64,000 nucleotides of DNA from Porphyromonas loveana. Lineage in GTDB: Bacteria; Bacteroidota; Bacteroidia; Bacteroidales; Porphyromonadaceae. Positions 46,441 to 55,391 of the stretch are shown in pieces. The notes under the pieces are model-generated. The model was not told where the DNA came from. It searched no databases and saw only the letters and a program-made list of their open reading frames with translations. The first letter of the stretch is position 1. The number at the start of each line of letters is the position of its first letter. The position numbers and the translations under genes were made by a program. Location: contig NZ_QEKY01000009.1 of assembly GCF_003096695.1 (NCBI RefSeq), positions 30,426 through 94,425 on the forward strand, in the 5' to 3' direction.

Positions 46441-46944
46441 ATGCAAACAGGAAAACAATACTTCCCACTCTCCATCGGGCAACGCATATTCTCCTTAGCC
46501 ATTCTGGCTGTGATCGTATTGCCTGTAGTATTGGTAGCAAAAGACGGATTCGGACAGCTGTTGCTACTCGGTATCATGGTCGTCATCGCTCCTCTCATTG
46601 GCTGGTGCATCGCCATTATACCTCGTTACACCGAGGTAACCGACCGACAGATTATCGTCAAGCAGGTATGGGGAGGATTGGTTTTCGACAGAGAAGAAGT
46701 GGAAGTCACCCCCATCGGCAAGGAGGCATTGAGCGGGTCGATACGCACGTTCGGCAACGGCGGACTATTCGGCTATACCGGCTTCTTCCGCAACAAGGCG
46801 TTAGGCTCCTATCGGATGTACATAACGAGGATGAAAGATTTGGCTGTTATCACGGACAAGACAGGGAAGAAAACGGTGATCAACCTCCGCATGCTCGGCA
46901 ATGCCACGCCTGCCTCTACGGCGTCAATGGAAGATAAAATGTAG
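46441..46944 (+). CDS. Bacterial PH-domain membrane protein
   Basis: The 167-residue protein has two adjacent membrane helices (about 12-58: IFSLAILAVIVLPVVLVA, LLLLGIMVVIAPLIGWCIAII), then a cytosolic beta-rich domain (PRYTEVTDRQIIVKQVWGGLVFDREEVEVTPIGKEALSGSIRTFGNGG ... LGSYRMYITRMKDLAVITDKTGKKTVINL) like the bacterial pleckstrin-homology fold of short membrane proteins. The role is unknown. Its last 21 bases overlap the end of holA on the opposite strand. Confidence 0.78.
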   Translation: MQTGKQYFPLSIGQRIFSLAILAVIVLPVVLVAKDGFGQLLLLGIMVVIAPLIGWCIAIIPRYTEVTDRQIIVKQVWGGLVFDREEVEVTPIGKEALSGSIRTFGNGGLFGYTGFFRNKALGSYRMYITRMKDLAVITDKTGKKTVINLRMLGNATPASTASMEDKM

Positions 46945-47934
46945 CAGCTCCCGTAGCAGATCGCCACTATCGGCGAAGGTTCCCGTCGTGTCCACCCCCT
47001 TGCTTCGCGCATCCGTCATCCTGATCTGGTGGATAATGTCATAGACCTTTCTGGTCTGATACATCCTCAATCCCGTCAGATAATCCCGCACTTGGAAATC
47101 GCCTCGCAAACCTAATGCCGCCTTGATGGCAGCATTGTTTTTCTGTGGCAGGTAGCAAACGATCATCAGATTGCTGAAGTAATTGAAAAGCACGGGCAAG
47201 GTGGCCTGTATGGGGTGCTCCTTTTCGTTGCGGGCAAAGTACTGAGCTATGCGGAAAGCCTTTCCCGCATCACGATTGACAATGGCACGCAGGAGTTCGA
47301 AGTTGTTAAACACCTTGCTCACTCCCACGTACTGCTCCACGATCTCCGGCGTGACTGCCCCACCCCTTTCTCCCACGATGAGGGCGAGCTTGTCCAGTTC
47401 GTTCATCAACTTCTCCAGATCATTGCCCAGATAGTCGGCCAGCATGCCTGCCACATCGGGCGAAAGCATCAACTTCTTACCCGCCGCAGCCGACTGGATG
47501 AAGTCCTGCATTTTGTAATCCGGTATCGTCTCCGATACGAATAACTTCCCCGTCTTCTCTGCTTTCGAAAAGAAAGCCTTACGCTTATCGGCCTTCTTCT
47601 TATAGGCCAAGACGAGCACGGTCGTATCGGGGAAGGTGCCGTAATGCGCTTCGAGGGCTTCGATATGCTCGACCAGCTGAGCCTCACGCACCACGATCAG
47701 CTGCCGATCTCCCATCATCGGGAAGCGTCGGGCTTCATTGACAATGTCCGCCACCGAGGTATTGTCGCCATAGAGAATCGTACGGTTGAAGTCCCACTCA
47801 TCCTCGGGGATGACACGTTTCTCCATCAAGGCAGTCAGTTCATCTATAAAGTAGGGTTCCTCCCCGACGAGGAGATAAAAGGGGGCATAATCACGCTTGC
47901 GTACGGATTCGACGATCTCAGAGTATGTGGCCAT
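46924..47934 (-). CDS. holA: DNA polymerase III subunit delta
   Basis: Clamp-loader subunit that opens the sliding clamp. The 336-residue protein fits the family: N-terminal PFYLLVGEEPYFIDELTALME (about 18-38), a P-loop-less AAA-type fold with VLVLAYKKKADKRKAFFSKAEK, and the C-terminal collar helices (FDNFELLRAIVNRDAGKAFRIAQYFARNEKEHPIQATLPVLFNYFSNLM). It shares a divergent promoter region with the HsdR-N-like gene. Confidence 0.92.
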   Translation of the reverse strand: MATYSEIVESVRKRDYAPFYLLVGEEPYFIDELTALMEKRVIPEDEWDFNRTILYGDNTSVADIVNEARRFPMMGDRQLIVVREAQLVEHIEALEAHYGTFPDTTVLVLAYKKKADKRKAFFSKAEKTGKLFVSETIPDYKMQDFIQSAAAGKKLMLSPDVAGMLADYLGNDLEKLMNELDKLALIVGERGGAVTPEIVEQYVGVSKVFNNFELLRAIVNRDAGKAFRIAQYFARNEKEHPIQATLPVLFNYFSNLMIVCYLPQKNNAAIKAALGLRGDFQVRDYLTGLRMYQTRKVYDIIHQIRMTDARSKGVDTTGTFADSGDLLRELLHFIFH

Positions 47935-47984
47935 AGGAGGTATGTATGTGGAGGGGTCTTGCTTAGTTTTCTGTAAAACTCACC

Positions 47985-48040
47985 TATATTTGTGATGCTT
48001 TGACCCAAAAACTTCGATTTTTGGGGGCGAAACAAAGATA
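47985..48040. promoter_or_regulatory. Divergent -7 boxes flanking a hairpin, holA / HsdR-N-like
   Basis: Plus-strand TATATTTG (47985-47992) faces the gene at 48043, and minus-strand TATCTTTG (48033-48040) faces holA. Between them CCCAAAAA-CTTCGA-TTTTTGGG (48004-48025) is a perfect 8-bp hairpin. Clear -33 boxes were not seen. Confidence 0.5.
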
Positions 48041-48042
48041 GG

Positions 48043-48516
48043 ATGATTCAGCTAAACCTCCCACCTTACGCGCATCGGATCAGTCAGGAGAACGATCGAA
48101 TGCTCATATACGATGACATCCGCCGGCGTTATGTAGCCCTCACTCCGGAGGAATGGGTACGGCAGCACTTTGTCCACTATCTGACGGAAGAGTTGGGCTA
48201 TCCCGCGACATTGATTCGCAACGAAGCACAACTGCAGATCGACCGCCGCACGAAACGCTGCGACACGGTCATATACGATACGCAGCTCAGACCCATCGTG
48301 CTATGCGAGTACAAGGCTCCGTCCGTATCGCTCTCTCAGAAGACGATGGATCAGATCCTCCGTTACAACTACATCTTCCGAGTACCGCTACTCCTGCTGA
48401 GCAATGGTGTGCAGCATACGGCCTGCTTCGTCGATTACACACAGAACAGCTATCGCTTTCTGCCCGAGATACCCACATTCAAAGAACTAACAACGATTAT
48501 TCATACAAACAACTGA
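48043..48516 (+). CDS. Small protein related to the type I restriction HsdR N-terminus (HSDR_N_2)
   Basis: The 157-residue protein contains VRQHFVHYLTEELGYPATLIRNEAQLQIDRRTKRCDTVIYDTQLRPIVLCEYKAP, matching the nuclease-like HSDR_N_2 domain with a PD-(D/E)xK core: Asp in RCDTVIYD, then E-Y-K. It stands alone, without hsdM, hsdS or a helicase nearby, so it is not a restriction system. A frequent Bacteroidota neighbour of holA as I recall; function unknown, possibly nucleic-acid binding or cleavage. It stops two bases before the ABC ATPase ATG. Confidence 0.85.
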   Translation: MIQLNLPPYAHRISQENDRMLIYDDIRRRYVALTPEEWVRQHFVHYLTEELGYPATLIRNEAQLQIDRRTKRCDTVIYDTQLRPIVLCEYKAPSVSLSQKTMDQILRYNYIFRVPLLLLSNGVQHTACFVDYTQNSYRFLPEIPTFKELTTIIHTNN

Positions 48517-48518
48517 TT

Positions 48519-49481
48519 ATGCCATTTTTAGAAGCCAATCACATACGCAAGCGCTATGCAGCTCATACTGCGCTGGACGATGTGAGCATAAGCGTGCAGC
48601 AAGGACGCGTCTTCGGACTACTCGGCCCCAATGGAGCCGGCAAGACCAGTCTGATACGTATCATCAACCGCATCACAGCTCCCGACGAGGGCGAAGTTCT
48701 CTTCGACGGCCGCCCTATGCAGGCCGAAGACGTGCGCCGCATAGGCTACCTGCCTGAGGAGCGAGGTCTCTACCCCAAGATGAAAGTGGGCGAACAAGCC
48801 ATCTACCTCGCTCGTCTCAAAGGAGTCAGCAAGCAGGAGGCACGCCAACGTCTGACGGCTTGGTTCGAGAAATTCGACATCATGCCCTGGTGGGACAAGA
48901 AGGTGGAAGAACTTTCCAAAGGGATGCAGCAGAAAGTGCAGTTCGTCTGCACGGTTATCCATGAGCCGGAGCTACTCATCTTCGACGAACCGTTCAGCGG
49001 ATTCGACCCCGTCAATGCCGATCTCCTCAAACGAGAGATACTGGAGCTTGCCCAGAAGGGGCGCACAGTCATCTTCTCCACCCACAATATGCAGTCGGTG
49101 GAAGAGGTGTGCGACGACTTTGCCCTCATCAACAAATCGCACGTCGTACTCAACGGTTCCGTACGCGAAGTACGCCGCGACAACAGTCTCGGCATCATCC
49201 GTCTCGTAGTCGAAGGCACGCTGCCGACCGAATACCTCGATCAACTCCAAATATTGGAGAAGGTAGAACGACCGGGCTCCATCACCGAGCTGCGAGTGCG
49301 CAAGGAATCCTCTGCGCTCAATCGCGACTTGGTGCGCGACCTCCCCGAGTCCGTACGACTCGTATCCTTCTACGAAGAGATACCGAGCATGCACGACATA
49401 TTCGTCAAGACTGTCGGGCACACCGTCGAAGAAGAGAACCAAAAGAATGCACAAAAAGGGACTAACACTGACACGCACTGA
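48519..49481 (+). CDS. ABC transporter ATP-binding protein, NatA type
   Basis: With the ATG at 48519 (MPFLEANHIRKRYAAHTALDDVSISVQ) the protein has 320 residues. Walker A is GPNGAGKTSLIRI, the signature LSKGMQQKVQFV (LSGGQ replaced by LSKGM, usual in the NatA branch) and Walker B LLIFDEPFSGFDP, with FSTHNMQSVEEV holding the switch His. A C-terminal extension (about 225-300) resembles DUF4162. A longer upstream frame overlaps the HsdR-N-like gene out of phase and is rejected. It works with the permease that starts two bases after its stop codon. Confidence 0.92.
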   Translation: MPFLEANHIRKRYAAHTALDDVSISVQQGRVFGLLGPNGAGKTSLIRIINRITAPDEGEVLFDGRPMQAEDVRRIGYLPEERGLYPKMKVGEQAIYLARLKGVSKQEARQRLTAWFEKFDIMPWWDKKVEELSKGMQQKVQFVCTVIHEPELLIFDEPFSGFDPVNADLLKREILELAQKGRTVIFSTHNMQSVEEVCDDFALINKSHVVLNGSVREVRRDNSLGIIRLVVEGTLPTEYLDQLQILEKVERPGSITELRVRKESSALNRDLVRDLPESVRLVSFYEEIPSMHDIFVKTVGHTVEEENQKNAQKGTNTDTH

Positions 49482-49483
49482 TT

Positions 49484-50812
49484 ATGAACAACATTAGCAC
49501 TATCATACAGCGCGAATACATGATTCGCGTAAGGAAGAAATCCTTCCTCGTCATGACCATCCTGATGCCCATCCTCTTTGTGGGTCTCATCTCTCTGCCC
49601 ATCATATTGGCACAGATCGGCGGCGACACCAAGACCATTGCCATCGCCGACCGCACCGGAGAATACGAGAAGCTCTTCCAAGACAACGACGAGTTCCGCT
49701 TCATCCATGCCGAGAAGACAGTCGATGAATACAGGAAGATGGGAGCTGACGAATCCGGCATCGACGCGGTGCTGGAGATCCGCCAGGACCTCCTCCAAGA
49801 CCCCGAAGCCGTAGCCATATACGGTTATAAGCAATTGCCTTCCGGCGTGAGCGACCACATCTCCTCCATCCTCTCGGACTATCTCTCGGATAGGAAGATG
49901 GAAGCCTACAATATCCCCAACATCAAACAGATCATAGCCGACAGCAAGGTGAAGCTCACGGTCAATACCTACAAGTGGGGCGAGGATGGCACCAACGAAC
50001 GCACCTCCGGCGAGTTGGCCATGGGCATCAGTATGATGATGATGTTAGTCATCTTCATGCTCATCATGACGCTGGCCGGCATGGTGCAAGCGGGTGTATT
50101 GGAAGAGAAGAAGAATCGCATCATGGAAGTAATGGTGTCCTCCACAAGACCTTTCGACCTGATGATGGGCAAAATCATCGGTATCGGATTGGTCGGCATC
50201 ACGCAGCTCATCTGCTGGGGACTCCTCACTTCACTCCTCTTCATCATCGCACAGTTTGCTTTCCTGGGCAGCCTCTACAGCCCCGAAGCACTGAGCCAGA
50301 TGCAAGCCTCGGACATGACCGGCATGGCCTCGTCCATGAATACGGAGAGCTTCGCCGACGTGCAAGAGATGATGACGCTCATTTCGGGCATTAACTTCGG
50401 AGAGCTTTTCATCATGTTCTTCCTCTTCTTCATCGGCGGCTACCTGCTCTACTCCTCCATCTTCGCCGTTATCGGGTCTATGGTATCCAGCGACGAAGAC
50501 ACGAGTCAGTTCATGATGCCCGTAATGATCATCATGATGTTTGGCTTCTATGCCGCTTACGGTAGCATGAACAACCCCGAAGGCGCACTGGCCTTCTGGT
50601 GCTCGATGATTCCTTTCACCTCTCCGCTTGTGATGATGGTGCGCCTACCCTATGATGTACCTCTCTGGCAGGAATTGCTCAGTCTGGGACTTCTGTACGG
50701 CACTTTCGTGCTGATGACTTGGATCGGAGCCAAGATCTACCGCGTAGGTGTGCTTATGTACGGTAAAAAGCCCTCTGTCAAGGAGATCATCCGCTGGATC
50801 AGCTATAAGTAA
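49484..50812 (+). CDS. ABC-2 type permease, NatB type
   Basis: The 442-residue membrane protein has an N-terminal helix (SFLVMTILMPILFVGLISLPI), a large extracytoplasmic domain (about 45-180), then five or six helices (MMMMLVIFMLIMTLAGMVQAGVLEEKKNRIMEVMVSS is characteristic of ABC2_membrane_3). It pairs with the NatA-type ATPase for export of Na+, a drug or a lipid; the substrate is not readable. Repeat element copy B starts at the last base of its stop codon. Confidence 0.9.
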   Translation: MNNISTIIQREYMIRVRKKSFLVMTILMPILFVGLISLPIILAQIGGDTKTIAIADRTGEYEKLFQDNDEFRFIHAEKTVDEYRKMGADESGIDAVLEIRQDLLQDPEAVAIYGYKQLPSGVSDHISSILSDYLSDRKMEAYNIPNIKQIIADSKVKLTVNTYKWGEDGTNERTSGELAMGISMMMMLVIFMLIMTLAGMVQAGVLEEKKNRIMEVMVSSTRPFDLMMGKIIGIGLVGITQLICWGLLTSLLFIIAQFAFLGSLYSPEALSQMQASDMTGMASSMNTESFADVQEMMTLISGINFGELFIMFFLFFIGGYLLYSSIFAVIGSMVSSDEDTSQFMMPVMIIMMFGFYAAYGSMNNPEGALAFWCSMIPFTSPLVMMVRLPYDVPLWQELLSLGLLYGTFVLMTWIGAKIYRVGVLMYGKKPSVKEIIRWISYK

Positions 50813-50934
50813 GGATGTGTCATAAAGGGCAAACTACTGCGTTGCAATCGAGATTCGGGGTCGGCCATATACGATAGTATACTGCCACCTCCCCCTCTCA
50901 GCACCTTGCTCTTCATGCCTTTCTGACACAACCT
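50812..50934 (-). mobile_element. MITE-like inverted-repeat element, copy B
   Basis: The ends are AGG(A/T)TGTGTCA(T/G)AAAGG in inverted orientation. Read on the minus strand it aligns with copy A (30533-30660): GTGTCAGAAAGG, CTGAGAG, GGGGGAG, AGTATACT, GTATATG, CCCGAATCTCGAT, GCAACGCA, GCCCTTTATG. Non-coding, 123 bases. Confidence 0.8.
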
Positions 50935-50944
50935 CTGAGACTGA

Positions 50945-51218
50945 GCCAAAAGTAAATTTTGGCACAACCATCTACATAGTCCTACAGCCCCGAAGCGAAA
51001 AGAGTCTCCACTGAGGTGGAACCGTTCGTTTCGGGGCTGACTGTTTCGGGTCGGAAGGCAGTCGTCTTTCCGATCTTCCCTGGATGACAGCATGAGTTTT
51101 TGGCACCGGATTCGTTCCAAAACTCACGCCAAAATCCACGAAAATTGGCGCCATTTCTTTTTCAATTTGGCGCATACTTTGGGGAGAAATGGCGCCAAAT
51201 CGAAAAAGAAATGGCGCC
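50945..51218. repeat. Cluster of four inverted repeats
   Basis: (1) GCCAAAA/TTTTGGC at 50945-50963. (2) CAGCCCCGAAGCGAA/TTCGTTTCGGGGCTG at 50985-51039, 14 of 15 paired, with an inner TCCAC/GTGGA hairpin. (3) TGAGTTTTTGG/CCAAAACTCA at 51093-51126. (4) A 27-base arm starting GGCGCCATTTC at 51147-51173 against 51192-51218, 26 of 27 paired. No coding capacity is seen between the permease and the DUF4301 gene. Confidence 0.85.
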
Positions 51219-51449
51219 GTGTTTTTCGGGGCCATGTGCGCATGCTTTTCCGTGCCAAAACAGATTCGAGCAATGGACACGCCTATGGCTTGCAACATAA
51301 CGCGACGAATGGCACGACTCTCAAGCCACAAAAATTAGAAATCTCGGACAAAAACGCGTTTTGGCTTGTATTGCACAGCTTTTGTCGTGCGACAATTGCA
51401 AGATTATCTCTACCTTTACCCGAGCACAAAAACAAAAAAGAAATCTTGC

Positions 51450-53000
51450 ATGACCACACCTCTCTTCACCGATAAGGATCTGGAGCAGCTCGAAGCCAAG
51501 GGCATCACACCCGAAGAAGCCGTTCGACAGATCGAAGCAATCCGTCATGGTTTTCCATTCCCCAACATCATCGCCCCCGCATCTCTGGAGAGGGGAATCA
51601 TGCGTGTGGAGGAGGAAGACAAGGCCGCCTACATCATGGAGTGGGAGAAGTACCTCTGCAGTCAGTCCTGCCACGTGGCCAAATTCGTGCCGGCATCAGG
51701 TGCAGCATCGCGTATGTTCAAGGAGCTATACAATTTCCTCGACGCGGACTACAACGAACCGACAACGGATGCGGAGAAATTATTCTTTGCCAATCTGACA
51801 CACTTTGCGTTTTACGACTCGCTCAACGAAGCCTGCCTGCGTAACGTGTGGCGCACCGTACCAAAGCTCATCGCCTCCAAAGAATACAAGGCTGTGGTTG
51901 AGAACCTCCTCCTGTCCAAAGGACTCAACTATGGAGCCCTGCCTAAGGGGCTGCTGCTCTTCCACAACTACGGCAAGGAAAATCGCACACCTACGGAGGA
52001 GCACTTGGCCGAAGGTGCCCTATACGAGCGAAGCGAGGCACGACAAGTGCGTGTACACTTCACCGTCTCCCCCGAGCATATGGAGGAGTTCAAGAACAAT
52101 GTCGAGAAGCGACAACGTGCCTTCGAGGACGAATACTGCATCCGCTATGAGGTGAGCTTCAGCACACAGCAAGCATCGACCGACACCTTGGCACTCACGC
52201 CCGAGGGCGAACTCTTCCGTCTCAACTCCGGCGAACTACTCTTCCGCCCAGGCGGTCACGGAGCACTCATTCGCAATCTGCAGGAGATCGACGCCGAGAT
52301 TGTCTTCATCAAAAACATCGACAACGTCGTCCCCGACTACCTCAAGTGCGACACTATTATCTATAAGAAACTCTTAGCCGGCGTACTCGTCAAAGCGCGG
52401 GAGCACGTCTTCAACTACCTCCACTTACTTGAAAAATCGAAAGTGATCCACTCCCAGTTGATGGAGATCGTGACTTTCTTGCAGGACAACTTCTGCATCG
52501 AGATCCCCAACATCGACCTGATGGAAGACAAGGAGCTGACCGAACTGCTGAGACGCAAGCTCGACCGACCGATACGTGTCTGTGGTATGGTGCGCAATCA
52601 GGGCGAACCGGGCGGAGGACCATTCATCATCCGTGAAGCCGATGGCAGTTCGTCCCTACAGATATTGGAGAGTACACAGATCGACATGTCCGATCCCGAG
52701 AAAAAAGCCATGTTCGAGCAAGGTTCTTACTTCAACCCTGTGGATCTGGTATGTTCGATACGTGACTACAGAGGACAACCATTCAACCTCGAAGCATTCG
52801 TGAATCCGAAGACAGCGTTCATATCCGAGAAGAGCAAGGACGGACGTCAACTCCTCGCATTGGAGCTGCCCGGCCTCTGGAACGGAGCCATGGACGACTG
52901 GAATACGATATTCGTCGAAGTGCCGGTAACGACATTCGCTCCCGTCAAGACGGTGAACGATCTGCTCCGTCCCGAGCACCAACCCTACGAAAACAAATAA
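51450..53000 (+). CDS. DUF4301 family protein
   Basis: With the ATG at 51450 (MTTPLFTDKDLEQLEAKGITPEEAVRQIEAIRHGFPF) the product has 516 residues, cytosolic. The block KFVPASGAASRMFKELYNF and later RPGGHGALIRNLQEIDAEIVFIKNIDNVVPD match what I recall of DUF4301. The GHGALIxNL and IKNIDNVVPD segments resemble nucleotidyltransferase-fold sugar-activating enzymes, so a UTP-sugar type activity is a speculative possibility. A longer in-frame start at 51366 lies in repeat-rich sequence and is rejected. It precedes the M24 aminopeptidase by 42 bases. Confidence 0.82.
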   Translation: MTTPLFTDKDLEQLEAKGITPEEAVRQIEAIRHGFPFPNIIAPASLERGIMRVEEEDKAAYIMEWEKYLCSQSCHVAKFVPASGAASRMFKELYNFLDADYNEPTTDAEKLFFANLTHFAFYDSLNEACLRNVWRTVPKLIASKEYKAVVENLLLSKGLNYGALPKGLLLFHNYGKENRTPTEEHLAEGALYERSEARQVRVHFTVSPEHMEEFKNNVEKRQRAFEDEYCIRYEVSFSTQQASTDTLALTPEGELFRLNSGELLFRPGGHGALIRNLQEIDAEIVFIKNIDNVVPDYLKCDTIIYKKLLAGVLVKAREHVFNYLHLLEKSKVIHSQLMEIVTFLQDNFCIEIPNIDLMEDKELTELLRRKLDRPIRVCGMVRNQGEPGGGPFIIREADGSSSLQILESTQIDMSDPEKKAMFEQGSYFNPVDLVCSIRDYRGQPFNLEAFVNPKTAFISEKSKDGRQLLALELPGLWNGAMDDWNTIFVEVPVTTFAPVKTVNDLLRPEHQPYENK

Positions 53001-53042
53001 TAGAACTGACAAACTATAAACCCATACAATATTCAACCAACA

Positions 53043-54830
53043 ATGACAAACGATATTCTACAACGCCTCGCCTCTGTGCGAGCAGCAATGAAAAAAGAGC
53101 AATTCGATGCATACATCATCCCCAGTTCGGATGCTCACTTGAGCGAATACACACCCGAGCATTGGAAGGGTCGCCGCTGGATCTCCGGATTTACGGGTTC
53201 GGCAGGCACAGTCGTTGTGACAGCTGACAAAGCCGGACTGTGGACGGACGGACGTTATTTCCTCCAAGCCGGTGAACAGCTGGCAGGGACTTCTATCGAA
53301 CTCTTCAAAGAAGGTGTGCCGGGCACTCCCTCTATCGAGCAATTCCTCTCCGACGAACTCCAAGCAGGTCAGACGGTGGGAATCGACGGTCGCTGCTTCC
53401 CTGCAGGTGTGGCATTGGCTACCGAATCGGCTTTGGATATATATGGTATCAAGTTGAGAACCGATAAGGATCTCTTCGACGGTGCATGGGACGGTCGCCC
53501 CGAGATACCTCGTGGCGAACTCTTTGTGCAACCGGTAAAGTATGCGGGCGAAAGCGTGAAGGACAAAATAGCACGCGTCAATAAAGGTCTGGCTGCCCAA
53601 GGAGCCAATGCCGTGATCGTAACGATGCTGGACGAGCTGGCATGGGTATTCAACCTCCGCGGACGCGATGTGGAGTGCAACCCCGTAGGAGTTGCATTCG
53701 GATACGTTTCGGCTCGTGAATCCATCCTCTTTGCTTTCCCCGAGAAGATCACGGCTGAGGTGCGTGCCGCCATGGAAGAAGGAGGCGTGAAGATCATGCC
53801 TTACGAGGCGGTGTACGAATACATCCCTTCTCTCCCCGCAAGCGAAAGACTGCTCGTGGACAAGAAACGCATCACTCGCGCGCTCTATGATCTCATTCCG
53901 GCAGCTTGCCGCAAGATCGACGGAGTGAGCACTATCACGACACTCAAGGCTATCAAGAACGAGGCCGAACTTGCCGGCGTGCGTGCTGCCATGGTACGCG
54001 ACGGTGTAGCGCTGACGCGTTTCTTCATGTGGTTGGAGCAAGAATGGGAAGCCGGCAACAACCACGACGAAGTAGTGCTGGGAGAGAAGCTCACAGCCTT
54101 CCGTGCTGCTCAGCCACTCTACTTCGGCGACAGCTTCGATACAATATGTGGCTACCAAGATCACGGAGCCATCATCCACTATCGTGCCACGCCCGAATCG
54201 GCACACGTAGTGAAACGCGAAGGTGTTCTCCTGCTCGATAGCGGTGCACAGTACCATGACGGCACAACGGACATCACGCGTACAGTAGCGCTGAGTACAC
54301 CTTCGGCAGAACTCAAGCGTGACTATACGCTGGTGATGAAAGGACATATCGCCATCGCTACGGCTCAGTATCTGGAAGGTACTCGCGGCAGCCAGATCGA
54401 CGTGCTGGCACGCAAAGCGCTTTGGGACAATGGTATGAATTACGCTCACGGCACAGGCCATGGCGTAGGCTGCTTCCTCAACGTGCATGAGGGACCACAG
54501 AATATCCGTATGGATGAGAATCCTACCGAAATGAAGATCGGTATGATCACGAGCAACGAACCCGGACTCTATCGCTCCGGCAAGTATGGCATCCGCATCG
54601 AGAACCTCGTGGTAACCAAGCTGAACGTGGAAACAGAATTCGGACGCTTCTTCGGATTCGAGACGCTGACAGCTTTCTACTTCGACAACGAACTTATTGA
54701 AAAGAGCTTGCTCACCGAAGCCGAAGTGAAGTGGTACAACGATTACCAAGAGTGGGTGTACAACACGATTGCTCCCGAGCTGACGGCTGACGAAAAGGCT
54801 TGGCTGAAAGCAAAAACGCAGGCTATCTAA
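53043..54830 (+). CDS. Xaa-Pro aminopeptidase, M24B family (long form)
   Basis: The 595-residue cytosolic enzyme removes N-terminal residues preceding proline. Two creatinase-like N-terminal domains (about 1-300) precede the pita-bread catalytic domain. Its metal ligands are visible: Asp in LLDSGAQYHDGTTDITRT (two Asp), His in AHGTGHGVGCF, Glu in ITSNEPGLY and Glu in YGIRIENLVV. Length and domain count match the eukaryote-like three-domain aminopeptidase P. It fits the peptide-based metabolism suggested by AOP. A 10-base gap separates it from the hexapeptide protein. Confidence 0.94.
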   Translation: MTNDILQRLASVRAAMKKEQFDAYIIPSSDAHLSEYTPEHWKGRRWISGFTGSAGTVVVTADKAGLWTDGRYFLQAGEQLAGTSIELFKEGVPGTPSIEQFLSDELQAGQTVGIDGRCFPAGVALATESALDIYGIKLRTDKDLFDGAWDGRPEIPRGELFVQPVKYAGESVKDKIARVNKGLAAQGANAVIVTMLDELAWVFNLRGRDVECNPVGVAFGYVSARESILFAFPEKITAEVRAAMEEGGVKIMPYEAVYEYIPSLPASERLLVDKKRITRALYDLIPAACRKIDGVSTITTLKAIKNEAELAGVRAAMVRDGVALTRFFMWLEQEWEAGNNHDEVVLGEKLTAFRAAQPLYFGDSFDTICGYQDHGAIIHYRATPESAHVVKREGVLLLDSGAQYHDGTTDITRTVALSTPSAELKRDYTLVMKGHIAIATAQYLEGTRGSQIDVLARKALWDNGMNYAHGTGHGVGCFLNVHEGPQNIRMDENPTEMKIGMITSNEPGLYRSGKYGIRIENLVVTKLNVETEFGRFFGFETLTAFYFDNELIEKSLLTEAEVKWYNDYQEWVYNTIAPELTADEKAWLKAKTQAI

Positions 54831-54840
54831 GCGACACACA

Positions 54841-55380
54841 ATGGCATTGATACAAAGTGTACGGGGATTCTCTCCCGTAATCGGCGAGGATACATTCCTC
54901 GCCGAAAATGCCACTGTAGTGGGCGATGTGGTGATGGGCAAAGGTTGCAGCGTATGGTTCAATGCCGTATTGCGTGGCGATGTCAATTCCATCCGCATCG
55001 GTAACAATGTGAATATTCAGGACGGCTCTGTCCTACACACCCTATACCAGAAATCAACCATCGAGATAGGAGACAATGTGTCCGTGGGGCACAATGTCGT
55101 TATCCATGGAGCCAAGATATGTGACTATGCACTCATCGGCATGGGTTCGGTTGTGCTGGATCACGTAGTGGTAGGCGAAGGAGCCATCATCGCGGCAGGT
55201 TCGGTCGTGCTCACTGGAACACAGGTAGAGCCTAACAGTATCTATGCCGGTGTGCCTGCACGCTTCGTGAAGAAAGTGGATCCCGAACAGAGTCGTGAGA
55301 TGAACTTCAGGATCGCACACAATTATCAGATGTACGCGTCTTGGTTCACCCAAGACAAACCCCAAGAAGACACGCATTAG
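54841..55380 (+). CDS. Gamma-carbonic anhydrase-like hexapeptide-repeat protein
   Basis: The 179-residue protein is a left-handed beta-helix: FLAENATVVGDVVMGKGCSVWFNAVLRGDVNSIRIGNNVNIQDGSVLH, then VGHNVVIHGAKICDYALIGMGSVVLDHVVVGEGAIIAAGSVVLTG. The metal-binding His residues expected for the family are seen in GHNVVIHG and earlier in SVLHT. Members form trimers; many have no proven carbonic anhydrase activity. It is between the aminopeptidase and the TPR gene in a same-strand run. Confidence 0.9.
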   Translation: MALIQSVRGFSPVIGEDTFLAENATVVGDVVMGKGCSVWFNAVLRGDVNSIRIGNNVNIQDGSVLHTLYQKSTIEIGDNVSVGHNVVIHGAKICDYALIGMGSVVLDHVVVGEGAIIAAGSVVLTGTQVEPNSIYAGVPARFVKKVDPEQSREMNFRIAHNYQMYASWFTQDKPQEDTH

Positions 55381-55391
55381 TCCTCACCGAT

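Noticed and set aside
48153..48518. N-terminal extension of the NatA-type ATPase
   Set aside because: It lies out of phase across the HsdR-N-like gene; the ATG at 48519 gives a standard ABC ATPase start.
51092..51475. 127-codon plus-strand gene before DUF4301
   Set aside because: It is made almost entirely of hairpin arms and has no plausible product.
53058..55007. 649-codon open frame antisense to the M24 aminopeptidase
   Set aside because: The opposite frame carries all metal ligands of aminopeptidase P; the antisense product is Cys/His-rich noise.
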